A stretch of DNA of 64,000 bases from Neocallimastix lanati (nom. inval.) (GCA_016946835.1 JACVTC010000006.1:2068501-2132500), one strand, 5' to 3'; positions 12,113 to 25,195 are shown, numbered from the stretch's first letter. A program made the numbers and translations. Notes: generated by a model from the letters alone, not told the origin.

Positions 12113-13640
12113 GATTCCCCCTAATATCTGAAAATTTTTATTTAATTAAATTTTGGATCTTACATCCATACTATATTTTTACGTTCATACTATTATTTTT
12201 ATTTAAATTGCATTATTTTTTTCATTGGGTTTCAAATCCATACTATATTTTTTATAATTAATTATATTATATCTTTTACAGGTTTCATATCCATATTAAT
12301 TATTTTTAGTAATATTCAAAACTTATCTTGGGTTTCATACCTATTAAATAGGGGAGTCTTGAAGACGCTTTTTTAAATGTGTTCTACATCACATTTTATT
12401 TATTCTTCATGAGAATAAATATAGCTATGGAGCTTTTATGCCTTCATCTATGAAGAAGTTACGCCATGTATATATTAAAAGTAAATGTAACTATTTTAAG
12501 CTAGTTTTAATATGATTTAATATTATTAATTAGTTTTGAAATTAATTTTACTTATTTCACTTAAGATATTTAATTTCTAATTACTACTATTTTATGCATC
12601 ATCCCTTTTTTATTTTCATTTTTAGTTCTATCCTTACATGATTTATTATCTTTTCTAATATTAATTCTAATATTTTTTATTAAAAAATAATTCATTAACT
12701 AATTTTTTTATCCATATAACTTGTCTTGTACATTCTATTAAACTTGAGTATTCGGCTTCTTTAGTTGATAAAGCTATTTTTTTTCTGAGTAATTGATTTC
12801 CATGATATTAGACTATTTCCTAATACGAAAGATATATTCTGAGGTGGATCTTCCTATTTTAATTTCATTCACCAGCGAAATTTGCATTACAATAACCCCT
12901 TTAATAAAAATTTTTTTTTTTTTTTAATTTTTTTTTTCATTATAATGGATTGAATAATCCTTTATATTTTTTAAGATATTTTAATATTTGAATACCTTCA
13001 TTCAAATCAGCTTCTGATGGATTCTCGAGATAATTTTGCAGTTTGATTTACTGCAAATGCAATATCTGGTTTTATTTTTGTTGATACATAAAATAGGAAC
13101 TCCATCAATCTTTCATAATCAGTTTTTTTTGTTAATTTTTTTTTCTCTACCTTTATATTTTGTATTAATACATGATGATCTAATTATTTTAGTATAATTT
13201 ATATTATAGTTAGATTTTCATTTTCATCATCTGAATTTGTTTTCCTTTCAAAATATAATTTTTTTTTAATGTAGGTATTCACTCATTCTTTTTTTCTTTT
13301 TCCTTTTCCAATTGTTTTAATTTTTATTTATCTATTTATCATATAGATAGTTTTATTTTTCCCTTTTAATATTAAATTTTATATCATTTTCTTTAGTTTT
13401 TCTTACTTTTTTTTTTATCTAGAGCTTCCAGATCACTAAAGTTGTCTTCTAATTCATTTTTTAGAATTATAGTATTTAATTTTAATATTTTCATTATTTT
13501 CTAAATTTAAATTTTCATCCTTTCGTATTAACCAGATTTTAATGGTTTTTCTTTCAATTTTATTCTCTATAAGTTTCTGGTTTCTAATCATATGATTATT
13601 AAGATTTGATTTAAAATAAATATATAATAATATAAATTTC
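12113..13640 (-). pseudogene. decayed Ty1/copia fragment with polypurine tract
   Basis: On the minus strand, RNase H text is readable near 12770-12700 (LSTKEAEYSSLIECTRQ), preceded in order by a segment near 13085-13005 (IKPDIAFAVNQTAKLSRE). Both are typical of the copia RT/RNase H region. Frames are broken repeatedly. Position 12113-12122, read on the minus strand, is a purine tract (TTAGGGGGAAT) resembling the tract before a 3' LTR. The GC-elevated stretch at about 12300-12480 probably comes from the same element or its LTR. The wording differs from the complete copia, so this is probably a separate family. Confidence 0.7.
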
Positions 13641-13779
13641 GTGTGTGTATACACCACATTCTGTGTGACTTCTTAACAATTTTTATAATGATTAAAACTT
13701 AAAATTTTTAATTTATTCTTAAATTTAAAATTATTAAATTATTATTCAAATTTTTATTAATAAAACTTTTTTTCACTTT

Positions 13780-13818
<39 letters not shown>

Positions 13819-14189
13819 TTTTTGTGATTTTTATATACTTTATGTTTTTATTGTTATTTCTATTAAAAATACCATTATTTTCATTAATTTCATTAATTTC
13901 ATTATTTTCATTATTTTCATTATTTTCATAAATTTCATTATTTTCATTATTTTTATTATTTTTTATTATTTTTATTATTTTTTATTATTTTTATATATAA
14001 TTTTTGCATGGTTTTCATTTAATGACAATTCTATATTCTTTCATCAATATTTGAATTTTTGAATATTTTCTCTTGATTTTCAGCTAAGTTTTTGAATTGA
14101 TTTGATTTCAATTTTTAGAATATTATTTTTATTAAGTCTGGACTTTATTAATTACCATTATTTCGTATTAGGAAATATCCAATATTACA
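13641..14189. other. low-complexity intergenic with (TTTCATTA)n-like run
   Basis: A poly(A) tract lies at about 13789-13816 and an irregular ATTTTCATT repeat at about 13870-14000. Some of the 14000-14189 sequence may be the decayed front of the copia relic that follows. Confidence 0.45.
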
Positions 14190-14301
14190 AATAATAATTC
14201 AAAAGACTATCTTGAAACTGTTACATGAGAAAGAGAGTGAAGAATGGATTAATAGCCATAAATACAGAATTACAAAAAATTTAAATAAAATAAAAGAAAA
14301 A

Positions 14302-14344
<43 letters not shown>

Positions 14345-15713
14345 ACAATGACGTTAGTATCCGAACTTCCAGAAGGAATACAACCACTGAGTCCTAGATG
14401 GGTATTTACAAAGAAATATGATGGAATTAATAATTTGGAAAAATATCAAGCAAGATTAGTTGTAAAAAGGATATAATCAAGATGAAGGAGTTGATTATGA
14501 ATTAAACCTCTTCTTCAACATTACCAGCAGGAAGTTTTTAAGATTGACAATAACAATAGCTTCTTTATTTAAATGGAGCATCTAACAATGAAATGTGAAA
14601 AGTGTATATATCTCAATACTAAATTGTACAATGATATTTATATGAAACTACCCTTAAGGCCATGTAAATTATTAACAAAGGTCTATTGTAAATTAAATAA
14701 GGTATTATACGGTATGAACCAGACTGGTCACCAATGGAACCAAGCAATTTAGCAAATTTTTGATTAAAAAAAAAGTACTATTTTCAATTAAGAAGGGAAG
14801 AACAATGTTTATTCGTTAAGTGGGACAATAAAAACAATGTAATATGTTTTTATTGTTTAGTAGCTTTATATGTTGATGACATGATAATAACAAGTGCTAA
14901 AAGAAGAAATTTTTAGTATTATTAATACTATTAATAATAATTTTAAATAATATTCAAGGGTGAAGAAATTAACCATATTTTAGGTTTATATGTTAGAAAA
15001 AAAAATAAATTTGAATATACCAATCTCTCAAGAAAACTATATTGAAAACATTTTAAAGAAATTTAATATGAACGGAAAATCAAAAAGTTTTCACTCCATA
15101 TACTGGTGATGATGTTAAATTAATTAATAAAACATTTTTTGACAAGACTATTTGCTGAAGTGCAATTGGTTGTTTAATACATATATCAAAATCAACAAGA
15201 CCTAACCTAATCCTTCTTTGTTAGTATAGAATCAAGAAAAAAAAAAAATTCAAATCCAACAACATCAGATTAGAACAAGGTAGTCAATATTTTTAAAAAT
15301 TTAAATTAAACCAAGAATTATTATAATTAATATAAGAATATAGGAAAATTTATTGGTTATACAGATTTATCAAATCTACTTCAGGTAATATTCTTTTCTT
15401 AGCCTCAGCTCAGGACTAATCTCATGGATGTTCAGACAACAACAATCAGTAAAAAGATCTACCGCTGTAGTAGAATATATTGTTCTTTCTGAAGCTGTAT
15501 AAAATGGTTTTATGAATAAAATATATATATATATATGATTAATGAAATATTCAAAAAAGAAATTTAGAATAAACTTAAACTGGTGACAATAGGAACATCT
15601 TTATTTGTTGATGAAAATTATGCTATTAGTAAAAAAAAAAAAATGTTAATAAAAATTAAATAACTAATTTTGCAAATATTGTCCTTCAACAATACTTTGT
15701 TAGAGGAGGGAAT
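14190..15713 (+). pseudogene. decayed Ty1/copia pol, plus strand, interrupted by poly(A)
   Basis: RT text is visible in broken frames. It includes EEWIN near 14240, then a run of about 43 A (about 14300-14343) that opens as poly-Lys, then LSPRWVFTKKYDGINNLEKY near 14390-14450 followed by QARLVV. A YVDDM-type motif lies near 14871-14885, and tail pieces follow to a purine tract GAGGAGGGAAT at 15703-15713. Many stops and frameshifts are present. The poly(A) sits inside what was a coding frame, so it grew or was inserted after death or within a low-complexity Lys/Asn tract. The family differs from the complete copia at 35-41 kb. Confidence 0.75.
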
Positions 15714-15964
15714 TGTTAGAAAATTAGTATTTTTTTAGTTTAAATTTTTAATTAACACCTTATTCAATACTTTTTTTTTTGTATTATAATTTAATTTTAA
15801 ATATTAAATAATGTATTATAAATAAAATAGGACATATTACAATATTATATAATTTATTCAATTTATAATAAAATAATATAGTTTTAAAAATTTTATAAGC
15901 TTTTTATATTATTGTTATCAAATCATGTATTTAATATAATAAAATATGTATGTTTCACCAAACA
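15714..15964 (+). repeat. possible 3' LTR of the 14.2-15.7 kb copia relic
   Basis: It begins TGTTAGAAAATTAG directly after the purine tract, like the LTR starts elsewhere in the window (TGTTAGAAATAAAG). A CACCAAACA at 15956-15964 could be the end. The far border is a guess, as no partner LTR was found. Confidence 0.35.
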
Positions 15965-16080
15965 CAACTTTTCTGATTATAAGAATATTAAATCATATAT
16001 TATTATTAAAAAAAAAAGAAGGAATAAAATAAAAAAATTTAGTGAAATGTAAATATTTATTTACAGATTTTTTGTTAAAT

Positions 16081-16437
16081 ACTATAAAATTAATAAACAT
16101 AATAAACGATTAAAAAAAAAAAAAAATAATAATTTTTTTTTTCTAAAACTTTTATTTAAATATCTTATTATAATATTTTATTTTTAAATAATATTCTATT
16201 ATTAACTTTTATACAATAAAACAAAAGTTTTTTCTATTAAAATGTATAATATATAAAATTTTAATTTTTTTTTTTTTATTACAAACTTTTATATCTATAT
16301 CATTAATTTTTACGAATAATATTAAAATTAATAAACATAGTAAAAGGTTAAAAAAATAATTTTTTTTTATTTTTTTACAAAAACTTTTATTTAAATATTT
16401 TATTACAATATTGTATTTTCAAATAGTATTATATTAT
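16081..16437. repeat. diverged ~120-bp direct repeat pair
   Basis: The block AAAATTAATAAACATA...AAAACTTTTATTTAAATAT occurs at about 16086-16202 and 16323-16437 with moderate divergence. It is non-coding. Confidence 0.6.
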
Positions 16438-16559
16438 ATTTATAAATTTTATTCAAAGTATTTTTATAATTTTAATTTCAACTTTTATATTACTATAAAT
16501 ATTAAATATTATTTTTTTTTAAAAAAGAATATTTTATTTTTAAAGAATATTTAAAGAAT

Positions 16560-16746
16560 ATTTTTTTAGTTTTGTATTTCAACATCCAAATTGAGTGGAA
16601 GCTGAGATTGTATCCATAAACGACTTTTATATCTCAATATAAAATGAAAACAGAATATTGACAGTATTGTAAAAAAAAAATAAAAATAAAAATAAAAATA
16701 AAATAAAAAATAAAATAAAAATAAAATAAAAGAAATAAATAAATAA

Positions 16747-16794
<48 letters not shown>

Positions 16795-17150
16795 TGATGA
16801 TAATGTTATTTCCCAATGAGTCAAATAACTCTATACCCATAACCAAATCATCAATGTATCATGTACTTAAAAAATACATAGAAAAAATATTAAATCCAAA
16901 TGGAGAAAAAAAAATTATAAATTTAATAAAATTTTTCTCTGACAACTGGAATCATTCCAACAAATTCACTGTTCCATATAATTCAATAACAAATAATAGT
17001 CAAGAAGAATGTTTTTTTTTTTTTTAAAAAAAAAAAATAAATAAAAATAAAAATAAAAAGATGAAGCTTTTTTACATTCCAATACAGAGAGCTCCTATTA
17101 ATCCAAGTTTAAGCTGTAATGAAATTTTTGAGTTCAATATATATATGGAC
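16560..17150 (+). pseudogene. coding-like relic split by homopolymer runs, unrecognised
   Basis: Three GC-elevated pieces are separated by A or T runs: about 16575-16670, 16794-17013 and 17059-17150. The middle piece has an open frame with normal-looking protein (it includes NESNNSIPITKSSMYHVLKK and FSDNWNHSNKFTVPYNS). The third reads KLFYIPIQRAPINPSLS in a shifted frame. The 39-base A-run at 16753-16791 and the T/A run at 17013-17036 interrupt the text. I do not recognise the protein. It is most likely a dead gene or part of a mobile element. Confidence 0.4.
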
Positions 17151-17205
17151 TAACTTTAAATGATAAATATTATTTATGCATATATTATTAACAATAGGAT
17201 AATAA

Positions 17206-17460
17206 ATAATAAATAATAAATAATAAATAATAAATAATAAAAATAAAAAAATAAAAAATAAAAAATAAAAAATAATAAATAATAAATAATAAATAATAAA
17301 TAGATAATAAATAATAAATAATAATAAAAAAGTATTTATTAATAAATAATAAATAAATAATAAAAAAGTATTTATTAATAAATAATAAATAAATAATAAA
17401 AAAGTATTTATTAATAAATAATAAATATATATAATAAATAATAATAAAAAAGTATTTATT
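17206..17460. repeat. heptanucleotide (TAATAAA)n array, first block
   Basis: Period-7 AT repeat with interspersed AAAAAGTATTTATTAATAAA insertions recurring three or four times at 17328-17465. Confidence 0.8.
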
Positions 17461-17552
17461 TATAAATAATTAATAATAATAATAATAAGTTAACCTTTTT
17501 AGTATTAAAAATTTCATTTAAAATTAATTTAAAATATTTTTAAAATATTTTG

Positions 17553-17598
17553 AATAACCCTTTATCATAATAATATATTATTATGATAAAGGGTTATT
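17553..17598. repeat. perfect 46-bp palindrome
   Basis: AATAACCCTTTATCATAAT... reads identically on both strands across 46 bases with no mismatch and no loop. There is no adjoining gene whose terminator it could be: the nearest coding-like sequence ends near 17150. Confidence 0.9.
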
Positions 17599-18296
17599 TT
17601 TATTTATTTTTTCATATATAATATATTTGATGAAAATTAAAATGAAATAAAATAAATAGTAAAGTAGTGTAAAAAAGTAAAGTATTGATAAAAATAAAAT
17701 AAAATAAAATAAAATAAATTACATCATAGAAATTTTAATATAGAAGTACAGACTGAATATAGTAATATAAATTAACTAAAATATTATTATTATAATAGAC
17801 TTTTGTTAAAAGAGCTCTTTTTTTTTGAAATAATTTTTAATATTGATTGAAAGCTTATTCAATTTTTTTTCTTTCTTTCTTTTTTTTTTTTTATTTTTTC
17901 CTTTTTTTTTTATTTTTATTTTTATTTTTATTTTCTATTTTTATTTTTTATTTTTATTAGTAATTATTATTCATTTATTTATTCATTCATTAATTTATAT
18001 TTTATTTTTACTATTATTATTCCAAATTTGTCTATCTATATCATTATATTTTACAAAAAGACAAATAAAAAAAAATAAAATAAAATAAAAAATAAAAAAT
18101 AAAAAAAAAAATAAAATAATAATAATTCTAAAATTAGTATTTACTGTTCTTATGCTGTCACATTCATTTAAACACATCATTGATGCATTGATGACATAAT
18201 ATTTTTAATTATTTATAATTATTACTTTGATATATATATGGAAAAACTTTAAATGATAAATATTTGCTATTAAATAATAAATTATTATAATTTATA
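17599..18296. other. AT-rich intergenic with pyrimidine run
   Basis: A T-rich tract at 17865-17965 opens Phe-rich frames by composition only. A small higher-GC spot lies at about 18130-18200. No gene is supported. Confidence 0.45.
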
Positions 18297-18590
18297 ATAA
18301 AATAAATAAATAATAAATAATAAATAATTGAATAATAAATAATAAATAATAAATAATAAATAATAAATAATAAATAATAAAATAATTAATAATAAATAAT
18401 TAATAATAATAAATAATAAATAATAAATAATAAATAATAAATAAATAAATAAATTATAAATAATAAATAATAAATAATTGAATAATAAATAAATAAATAA
18501 TAAATAATAAATAATTGAATAATAAATAATAAATAATTAAATAATAAATAATTGAATAATAAATAATAAAATAATAAATAATAAATAAAC
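18297..18590. repeat. heptanucleotide (TAATAAA)n array, second block
   Basis: Period-7 repeat with TTGAATAA variants, preceded at about 18232-18262 by ATATGGAAAAACTTTAAATG. That lead-in also precedes the arrays at 17206 and 20365. Confidence 0.85.
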
Positions 18591-19489
18591 CAAACTTGAA
18601 ATACATAAAGATCTTCCATTATATTAACAATCAATAGTATTAAAAAAAAAAAAAAGAAAAAAAAGTCCAAAAAAAAAAAAGGATTAAAAATTAAATATTA
18701 TATACAATGACATTTTTTTTTAATGACAATAGAAAAATAAAATTTTTTAGCCAAAAAAAAAAAAAGTAATTTCTAATTTATTGGTCTTCTTTGTTTTTTA
18801 ATATTATTTAATATTAATTAATTATTTATTAGAAAATTATTAATCATTCATTTTTCCATTATTAATAATTAATAGATAAATAATATAAAATATATTCTAT
18901 TTTATTTATAGCAGAATACAAAAATAAAAAAAAAAAAAAAGGAAAAAAGAGTCAACAATAAGACTAAGAAAAGTACAAATTATGGATAAAAATTATATCA
19001 ATAATAATTATAAGAAAATCATTTTTTTTTTCATTTTATATATATATACATATGAATATATAAATGATTAATGTTTAAAAAAAAATTAAATAAAACTTCT
19101 ATTTAATATAAATCAAAATGACTAATCCTTATATTTTTCTTAAAAAATATTCTCTCTAAATTAAAAAAAAAAAATTATTAACATAGAAATAGAAATAATA
19201 CTTTAATTAATCATAATAAAAAAAAAATTAATATCTACTCTAAAAAAATATATACATACACACACATGTATATATTTTTATATATATTTATATATTAAAT
19301 ATAATTATATTTTTTTTAAAAAAAAAAAAAAAGGTTCAGTAAAAAATAATAGAACAAAATAATAATAATAAATAATATAGAATAGAATTAAATAAAATAA
19401 TATAAAATATATACATTTCCATTATTTCATTTATTATAATATAATTTTAAGTTAAATAAGCTTTACTTAATGCATTTAAGGATTACTAG
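18591..19489. other. AT-rich intergenic without recognised content
   Basis: Homopolymers, a (TA)/(CA) patch near 19240-19290 and scattered AT filler. No coding signal is seen. Confidence 0.5.
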
Positions 19490-19835
19490 ATCGATGACCT
19501 CCTGAATTTATATGTGGTAATTTTTATCTTCCCAGGGTGTTTTTCCCTACAAAATTGATGTTTCTTCGCAATGGTAAGTATTCCTGTTGCTAGATTATAT
19601 AATTGCTTGTGCAGTGAGCACTTGATCTGTGAGAGGATTAGATTATCTGTTTCTCCCTTAATAATGGTTTCAAGAAATCACTGAAAAGAAGTCCGTCGGA
19701 TTAAAACAGCATATAGGGAATATCTTTTCATATTAGCCTTGCCGAAACGGTATGTCAAAGAATTTAATGAGAATCTGATACAAATAAGGGAGAAACTGGA
19801 AGACCTATTATTCTCTCCTCTCATTAAATCTTATT
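19490..19835 (-). pseudogene. GC-elevated coding relic, unrecognised, probably minus strand
   Basis: This is the most GC-rich non-genic stretch in the window. On the minus strand a frame runs about 110 codons from about 19830 to 19490 with a single internal stop near 19676. It contains basic, protein-like text (ILSQIKCSLHKQLYNLATGI, then KKHQFCREKHPGKIK). The plus strand is also partly open (RYVKEFNENLIQIREKLEDL near 19750-19810, ending in a Lys-rich tail and stop at about 19850), so strand is not certain. I do not recognise a family. A decayed retroelement gag or a dead host gene are both possible. Confidence 0.4.
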
Positions 19836-20364
19836 CTAAAAAAAAAAGATAAGCATTAATTATAGTAAAAATGTTTAAATTATGATTAATGTTTTATAAT
19901 ATTATATATATTTATAGATTTTAAACATATAACAATACATAATAGAACACAAAATAGATTTTAAAGTTTATTATTATTTCCAAATTTATCCAACCATATA
20001 ACAATACATAATAGAACACAAAATAAAGTACAAAAATAACAAAAAAAAAAAAAAAGAAATAGCACGAGTATTGTTCTAAATAAAGTTTTTTTTGTGTTTT
20101 TTTTTTTTTTTTTTTAATTTTTATTTTTATTTTTTTTTTATTATTATTTTTGTGTTTTTTCAAAATCCTTTCAACCCTTCACAGAAGGCATATTATTATT
20201 ATTTTTTTTATTATAGTTTCACAAAAAAATTAATATTAATCTAAATATGGTAAAACTTTAAATGATTAATTGTTAATATATATTAAATTATCAAAAATCG
20301 AATAATATATAATATTACTATATATCTATAATCCATATAAATCCATAAATAGTACATAATACAT

Positions 20365-20745
20365 AAATAATAAATAATAAATAATAAATAATAAATAATA
20401 AATAATTGAATAATAAATAATAAATAATAAATAATTGAATAATAAATAATAAATAATTGAATAATAAATAATAAATAATTGAATAATAAAATAATAAATA
20501 ATAAATAATAAATAATAAATAATAAATAATAAATAATTAAATAATTAAATAATTAAATAATAAAAAATAAATAATTAAATAATAAATAATTGAATAATAA
20601 ATAATAAATAATTGAATAATAAATAATAAATAATAAATAATTAAATAATTAAATAAAAAAAATTAAATAATTAAATAATTATATAAAAAATAATAAATAA
20701 TAAATAATAAATAATAAATAATAAATAATAAATAATTGAATAATA
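20365..20745. repeat. heptanucleotide (TAATAAA)n array, third block
   Basis: About 380 bp of period-7 repeat with TTGAATAA and TTAAATAA variants. The lead-in ATGGTAAAACTTTAAATG is at about 20248. Confidence 0.85.
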
Positions 20746-21644
20746 TAAATATGAGTTACATTAAAATCTTCCTTCATGTATAGACATTAATAAGTATAAA
20801 AAAAAAAAAATTTATAATAAAATATATATATATATACATATATACATATATATATAAATGTAATATATAAAAATAATTTTATAGGATAACATTAAGTATA
20901 AATAATGAGAAGAAAAATGAAATTTTTAGTTGCTTATCATTTTGATAGTTCATTTAAAGTAAGAAAAAAAAAAAGTAAATTCTATATTTATCTAATTATA
21001 TCTAATATTCATTAACTATTCATTATTTAATATGTATTACTCATTATTTAATTATATACATATATAGTTTTTTTTTTTTTTTTATAACAACATATATATA
21101 TAAAAGTATTATTATTAACTTTTAATCATTTAACTACTTTATAAGAATAAAAAAAAATGAAAAAAAGAATTTCTATTTTATTTATCTAATTATTTTTTAA
21201 TATCAATTAATTATTAATTATTATCTAATGTTTATTGTTTAATATTTATTATTCATTATTATTCATTGTTCTTTTTTCATTATTCTTTATTGACTATTGT
21301 TTATTCTTTAATTTTTGATTATTGATTATTGTTTATAGTTTATTAATTTTTTTTTAATATACTATTATATAAAGTAATGAATAGATGAATAAATAATAAA
21401 TAATAATATATATAAATATAAATATAAATATAAATAAATAAATAAATAAAAAGAGTATTTATTAATAAAAATATAAAAAAGATTTAATAAATATATGATT
21501 AAATGAATGAATGAAATGAATAAATATAATAAGATATTAAAAAAAAAAATAATTATCTTAATAAATCTTCTCTTTTTTTTAATTAAAAAAAGTTTTATGG
21601 AATAAATTAAAACTCAAAACAATTGAATATTAAAAAAAAAAAAT
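20746..21644. other. AT-rich intergenic without recognised content
   Basis: Homopolymer and dinucleotide runs only. Confidence 0.5.
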
Positions 21645-22020
21645 TACATATAAATATATAAATATATAAATATATAAATATATAAATATATAAATATATA
21701 AATATTATAAATATATAAATATATAAATATATAAATTTATAAATATATAATATGAATATAAATATTAATATAAATATAAATATAAATATAAATTAATACA
21801 TAAATATAAATAAAAATAAAAAAAATCATATAATCATTAATTATTAATCAATTTAAAAAAAAAATAAAATAATAAAAAAAATAAAAAAATAAAAAAAATA
21901 AAAAAATAAAAAAAAATAAAAAAAATAAAAAAATAAAAAAAATAAAAAAAATAAAAAAAATAAAAAATAAAAAAATAAAAAAATAAAAATAATAAAAAAA
22001 AAAAAATAAAAAAAATAATA
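21645..22020. repeat. octanucleotide (AAATATAT)n followed by (A4-6T)n
   Basis: Period-8 repeat at about 21650-21735, a hexamer-like (AATATA)n to 21800, and A-runs punctuated by single T from 21850 to 22015. Confidence 0.85.
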
Positions 22021-23814
22021 AATTAATTATTTAATTTAAATTTTTTTTTATTTTTAATATTTTAAAGAAATAAAAAAAAAAAAAAGAAAAATTGTTGTTA
22101 CACCAATTTAGAAAATGAGACATTGAATGAAACACTAAATAACTAAATAAAAAATTAAATAAAATTTAAAATTTTAAATAGAATAAAGTTTATAATAAAT
22201 TAAATGAAATAAGTTAAATAGACATAAAAAAATTTTTTTTTGTTGATTTTTTTTTAATTTTATTAATATTAATATTAGTATTAATTTATTATTAATTTAT
22301 AATTAATTTATTATTATTTTTATAATTCATAATTTTAAATAGTATTAATTAAAAATAAATTAAAATTAATATCTTTATTTTTTATTATTTTATTTTTTAT
22401 TTCATATCTATCAAAAGTAATTATATTTATTTATTTATTGTATTATAATATTTTAATCATTATTCACAAAGTTTAAAAGGTTTACTAATAAAAAAAATAA
22501 TTCAATTATTATAAATAATAATTATATAATTATTCATACGATAACCTTTTATTCTACTTTATACTTTATGTCAAAAGGAATACTCACTCAAATTGTTCTT
22601 TTATTATTTGTTTTGGTTTTATACAATAATTTATATTGGTGTGAAATTTTTTATAGAATTTATAATCCATGAATTGAAATGGTGTAATTTTAAATATTAT
22701 ATATTTTATGCTTTTTTTTTTTTTTTTTATATATATATATATATACATATTTTTATCCACTATTTGATTTTATTTGTTCCGCTTTATTTTTTCTTTTTAT
22801 ATAATATTTAAAATTATTTTATTAGGATTTAAAATAAAGCGTTATCCTAATTTGGTAATTTTTGCTATATTATTTATATTTATTCAGTTATTTATTATTT
22901 ATTAATAAATATTCCGTTTTTCTATTTATTATTTATTATTTATTATTTATTATTTTATTTTATAAAAGGCAAAAAAACCTTAATTATTAATAAAATATAT
23001 TCGTTGAAAATCATGTAAAATTAAATATATAGAAGCTTGGTATAAAATAACGTGCTACTAATACGATAAAATAAATATGTATAACATAAATTTATTATAA
23101 ATCATTATTTTATGTATACATAAATTCATTGGTTAATGTAAATATATGTAAATATATATAAATAGATTATTTGGTTTTTTCTTTAAAAATATTTTTATTT
23201 ATTTCTATAATATTTCTAAATAAATTTCTTCTGTTAAAATATTGATATTTTATAAATATATTTTATATATTTTTATATACTTTTTTATACTAAAACTTCA
23301 AATAGATATCATTTGAATAATTCAATAATAAGTTTATCATTCGTTAAGGATATAAAAATAAATATATTTCGTTAGAAATTATTCTTTGTCTTTCATTATA
23401 TTTATCTTTTAAGACTAATTAAATAAATAGATGAAATAAATAATTAAAATAAATATTAAAATCAATAATAAAACCAATAATAAATCGTCTCCCTAAAAAA
23501 AAATAAATAAATAAATAAAACCAAATTTTATCACTTTTTTAATAATATTTATATATTTATAATTAATATTAATAAATAATATTTATATATGTAATATATA
23601 ATTTTTAGTAGTTTTTGTTTTTTTGTTTCCTCTTTCTTTCTTTCATTGGTTGATAAATCATGAATGACAGTTCAATATTTTTACACACACAAAAAAAAAA
23701 TTATAATAATAATAAAATCGTTTTATATGACGCAAAAAAAAAAAAAAGATTAATATTATATACTAAATAAAATTAACTATAATAATTTATAAGCTATAAT
23801 TAATGAATAAATAA
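22021..23814. other. AT-rich intergenic without supported gene
   Basis: A slightly less simple stretch at 22540-22860 has a short Phe/Tyr-rich open frame, but its residue bias follows base composition and no start context or homology supports it. Confidence 0.45.
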
Positions 23815-23996
23815 TAAAAAATAAATGATAAATAATAAATAATAAATAAATACTAAATACTAAGTAAAAAATAAAAAGTATTTATTAATAAATAATAAAT
23901 AAAAAATAATAAATAAAAAATAAAGAGTATTTATTAATAAATAATAAATAATAAATAATTAAATAATAAATAATTAAATAATAAATAATTGAATAA
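23815..23996. repeat. heptanucleotide (TAATAAA)n array, fourth block
   Basis: Period-7 repeat with AAAAAGTATTTATTAATAAA insertions identical in style to those at 17328-17465. Confidence 0.8.
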
Positions 23997-24251
23997 TTTT
24001 TTTTCTATATGTATAGTAATTCATTATCTACCGTTAATTATTAAAAATAATTTAACTACAAAAAGAAAAAAAAATCATTAAAAATAAATTAAATTTGTTT
24101 TATTTAGAACAATCACAAAACAAGTAAATCTTTAATTTAATTTAATTCAATTTAATCTAATTTAATTTAATATAATTTAGTTTGAATATCTATTTTTAGT
24201 CAAGATAAATTTTTATTATGAGAGAGTGAGTGAGTTCTTCTGTAAAATTTT

Positions 24252-25195
24252 TATTAATAAATAATAAATAATAAATAATAAATAATAAATAATAAATAAT
24301 AAATAATAAATAATAAATAATAAATAATAAATAATTGAATAATAAATAATAAATAATTGAATAATAAAATAATAAATAATAAATAATAAATAATAAATAA
24401 TAAATAATAAATAATAAATAAATAATAATAATAATAATAAATAATAAATAATAAATAATAAATAAATAATAATAATAATAAATAATAAATAATTAAATAA
24501 TTAAATAATAAATAATTAAATAATTAAATAATAAATAATAAACAATAAATAATAAATAATAAATAATAAATAATAAATAATAAATAATAAATAATAAATA
24601 AATAATAATAATAAGTAATAAATAATAAATAATAAATAATAAATAAATAATAAATAATAAATAATAAATAATAAATAATAAATAAATAATAAATAAATAA
24701 ATAATAAATAAATAATAAATAATAAATAAATAATAAATAATAAATAAATAATAAATAATAAATAAATAATAAATAATAAATAAATACTAAATAATAAATA
24801 ATAAATAATAAATAATAAATAATAAATAATAAATAATAAATAATAAATAATAAATAAAAAATAATAAATAAAAAATAATAAATAATAATAAATAATAAAT
24901 AATAAATAATAAATAATAAATAATAAATAATAAATAATAAATAATAAATAATAAATAATAAATAATAAATAATAAATAATAAATAATAAATAATAAATAA
25001 TAAATAATAAATAAATAATAAATAATAAATAATAAATAAATAATAATAATAAGTAATAAATAATAAATAATAAATAATAAATAATAAATAATAAATAATA
25101 AATAATTGAATAATAAATAATAAATAAAAAATAATTGAATAATAAATAATAAATAAAAAATAATTGAATAACAAATAATAAATAATAAAATATAA
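24252..25195. repeat. heptanucleotide (TAATAAA)n array, longest block (~940 bp)
   Basis: Nearly pure period-7 repeat, with (AATAAA) and (TAA) slippage variants and an internal higher-order duplication (the segment with AATAATAATAATAAGTAATA recurs near 24605 and 25040). Since 7 is not a multiple of 3, all three minus frames read the same heptapeptide pattern, which produces a 216-codon open frame with no coding meaning. Confidence 0.9.

Noticed and set aside
16634-18088. Short Phe-rich frames around 16634-16846 and 17843-18088
   Set aside because: They arise from T- or A-rich runs and have no protein-like composition.
24524-25174. 216-codon open frame on the minus strand rich in Ile, Tyr, Leu, Phe
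   Set aside because: It lies wholly in the period-7 repeat. The heptapeptide pattern follows from the DNA repeat having no stop in this register, and there is no gene signal.
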